From an uncultured Prevotella sp. (GTDB lineage Bacteria; Bacteroidota; Bacteroidia; Bacteroidales; Bacteroidaceae), in NCBI GenBank assembly GCA_900543155.1, contig UQQN01000033.1, positions 1 to 22,785 of the forward strand: DNA of 22,785 bases. The letters run 5' to 3'. The translations under genes were made by a program, and so were the position numbers. The notes under the pieces are model-generated. The model was given only the letters and a program-made list of their open reading frames with translations, ran no database searches and was not told the origin of the DNA. Shown here one piece after another: positions 21,535-22,785 of this stretch (its first letter is position 1; the number at the start of each line of letters is the position of its first letter).

Positions 21535-21720
21535 TTACTCAGCTACTTCCTTAACGATAGCGAGCTTGCCACGATAGTAACCGCAAGTGGGGCATACGGT
21601 ATGGTAGATGTGCCAACCACCGCAGTTAGGGCATACTGCCAAAGTAGGAGCTACTGCCTTATCGTGAGTTCTACGCTTGAGAGTTCTTGTTTTTGATTGT
21701 CTTCTTTTAGGATGTGCCAT
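21535..21720 (-). CDS. rpmF: 50S ribosomal protein L32 (bL32)
   Basis: 61-residue ribosomal protein, normal length. N terminus MAHPKRRQSKTRTLKRRTHD is the family signature. The zinc ribbon is intact with C30, C33, C43 and C46 (VCPNC and VCPTCG), so this is the zinc-binding C+ form. It lies 65 bp after the DUF177 gene, the usual arrangement, and shares its promoter. A strong branched terminator follows. Confidence 0.96.
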   Translation of the reverse strand: MAHPKRRQSKTRTLKRRTHDKAVAPTLAVCPNCGGWHIYHTVCPTCGYYRGKLAIVKEVAE

Positions 21721-21785
21721 TTTATTCTTTAATTTTTAGTTTGGATTTTTGTTAATTGTTTGCCGTAGAGTGGGGAAGACTTGAT

Positions 21786-22265
21786 TTAAAAATCATCCTC
21801 ATCATCCTCGTTCTCATTATCGGCAATGATGTAGCTAACCACGTCTTCGTTGCATTCGCCTGCGGCATGTACACGATGCATGGGTAAGGATGTCTCGATA
21901 ATTTCGTAGGTTACCCATGAGAGGTCATAGCAAGGATTGCTCGCATCAAGATAGAGTAAATCGTCAGCATCGCAATCTTCTGGGTCGGCATCTTTTATCT
22001 TTAGCGTATCAGATGTGTCAACATCGATCGTTAAAGGGTCGAGACAGCGGTCACAAGCCACTGTTACTTGTCCTTTTAGCGCAATCTTGACGGTAAAGAT
22101 GTCGCCAGCACTGGCTTTTACAAAGATTTCGGCATGAATGTCTCCGCCGCTTATTTCTTCTTGCTCCAGGTCGGCAAAGAAGCGATCAGTCAGCTCAATG
22201 TCCAAGCGTTTAGCTGCTTCGGCAGCATGCGCCAAATTGATATTTAGGAGGTTTTCACTTTGCAT
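21786..22265 (-). CDS. DUF177 (YceD) family protein
   Basis: Protein of 159 residues of the YceD/DUF177 family, almost always encoded next to rpmF and implicated in 23S rRNA/50S biogenesis in plants and bacteria. The hallmark is the CDRC motif at 71-74 in GQVTVACDRCLDPLTI. A later cysteine-containing stretch MHRVHAAGECNED (129-141) fits the second conserved block. The C terminus is strongly acidic (DNENEDDEDDF). Its promoter lies within 20 bases of the start codon. The exact biochemical role is unsettled. The annotated start at 22265 gives the expected MQSENLLNINLAHAAEA beginning. Confidence 0.9.
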   Translation of the reverse strand: MQSENLLNINLAHAAEAAKRLDIELTDRFFADLEQEEISGGDIHAEIFVKASAGDIFTVKIALKGQVTVACDRCLDPLTIDVDTSDTLKIKDADPEDCDADDLLYLDASNPCYDLSWVTYEIIETSLPMHRVHAAGECNEDVVSYIIADNENEDDEDDF

Positions 22266-22273
22266 AGCGACTG

Positions 22274-22304
22274 CAAAGGTAAAAATTATTTGTGAAATAG
22301 CATA
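22274..22304 (-). promoter_or_regulatory. Promoter of the DUF177-rpmF transcript, nearly leaderless
   Basis: TACCTTTG on the minus strand (22274-22281) is a perfect -7 box. At 19 bases upstream stands TATG (22301-22304), three of four matches to TTTG. Transcription would start near 22268, leaving only a few bases before the ATG at 22265. Confidence 0.6.
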
Positions 22305-22766
22305 TTCTTAAAACGATTTTTTTGCACTTAAAGCTTTAGAAAATGCTTTTTTGATGCTTTTGTGAATAAAATGTGTGCATTTTTCGATGGGTAGGCGTGT
22401 TTCGAGTATTTTGATACAAGCGGACATTCCTTAAAATCCGATATGTTCTTCTTCTGTTTTATCCTTCTCAGCCTTCTTTCTGCCTTCATGCTGAATTATT
22501 ACTGAATTTTAGGTAAATTTGCAATTCTTCACAATAATCTCGCTTTAAAGCGAAGAATTAGCGAATACCTATCGAAATTCGAGCAAATTCATTGCAAAGG
22601 CAGATGGAAGTGAGAATGTGTGAATTTGTATATGTCTTTGGTGTATTAAACTTTCATTCTAAATATAGAAATGCAACCTACGAAAAAGAATGCTTATAAA
22701 GTCTTCGTCGGTGGGTTATATTTTAGCGAGGTAACCCGTTGGCGGAATTAATTTAAGTTGATAAAT
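22305..22766. other. Intergenic region without a recognisable gene
   Basis: About 460 bases with no convincing coding sequence on either strand. It holds a candidate plus-strand -7 box TAAATTTG (22514-22521) with a poor -33, a perfect 14-base palindrome TCGCTTTAAAGCGA (22540-22553) nested in ATTCTTC/GAAGAAT, and TCGAAATTCGA at about 22576-22586. A GGGTTA/TAACCC hairpin lies near 22713-22737. It could be the regulated leader of a plus-strand gene beginning at the window edge. Confidence 0.45.
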
Positions 22767-22785
22767 ATGAGTAAAAAGTTGCACA
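22767..22785 (+). CDS. Possible start of a plus-strand gene cut by the window edge
   Basis: An ATG at 22767 opens a frame reading MSKKLH before the sequence ends. The codons are typical of a protein start and a long promoter-bearing intergenic region lies upstream, but six residues are too few to identify or confirm a gene. Confidence 0.25.

Noticed and set aside
22443..22505. 20-residue hydrophobic ORF beginning MFFFCFILLS
   Set aside because: It could be a microprotein, but there is no ribosome site or nearby promoter and T-rich intergenic DNA yields such peptides by chance.
22671..22751. 26-residue plus-strand ORF beginning MQPTKKNAYK
   Set aside because: It overlaps a GGGTTA/TAACCC hairpin, has no recognisable features and stops before the more plausible start at 22767.

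Overview
The window looks like a chromosomal segment from a member of the Bacteroidales, most likely Prevotellaceae. The basis is protein style (the L32 sequence, the NPF-VPEGY protein next to an ECF sigma factor, a type IX secretion C-terminal domain), the near absence of Shine-Dalgarno sites, and promoters matching the Bacteroidetes pattern TTTG-N19/20-TAnnTTTG. No tRNA, rRNA, CRISPR array, integrase or intact transposon was seen. Genus-level placement is inference.

Left part (1-12365, all minus strand). Reading in the direction of transcription: a divergent ThiE-like protein; a DUF151/UVR nuclease-like protein behind a textbook promoter; RsmE overlapping a membrane-anchored protein by four bases; an ABC ATPase with an FtsX-type permease; a two-domain protein joining an AmgK-like kinase to the C-terminal domain of RapZ; a small TPR protein; and the 2-oxoacid:ferredoxin oxidoreductase operon in the order korD, korA, (small membrane protein), korB, korC. 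A conserved small protein follows, ending in a strong terminator, then a PlsC-type acyltransferase. The far left end (about 48-139) holds a hairpin-rich repeat.

Middle (12448-17159, plus strand). A miniature secreted protein consists of little more than a signal peptide and a T9SS-type C-terminal domain. It precedes an ECF sigma factor, a one-TM NPF-VPEGY protein (probable anti-sigma factor) and a Spy/CpxP-like periplasmic protein. A long helicase follows with a Pif1-like motor and RecQ-like HRDC and HTH tail domains. Back-to-back hairpin terminators separate it from the converging right-hand cluster.

Right part (17352-22265, minus strand). This is the classic DUF177(YceD)-rpmF-fabH-era-der cluster with a small lipoprotein gene at its end. 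Its first promoter sits so close to the start codon that the mRNA may be nearly leaderless. Between rpmF and fabH lies an approximately 110-nt structured element with a perfect 14-bp outer stem and a T-run, so fabH-era-der may be under attenuation. The last 520 bases carry no clear gene, only palindromes, a candidate promoter and perhaps the first codons of a plus-strand gene at the edge.

No wholly new multi-gene system is evident. The best leads are the kinase-RapZ fusion, the rpmF/fabH structured element, a repeated GGTGGTTCTAA palindrome, the compact sigma/anti-sigma/Spy-like module and the degenerate ThiE and ABC ATPase proteins.
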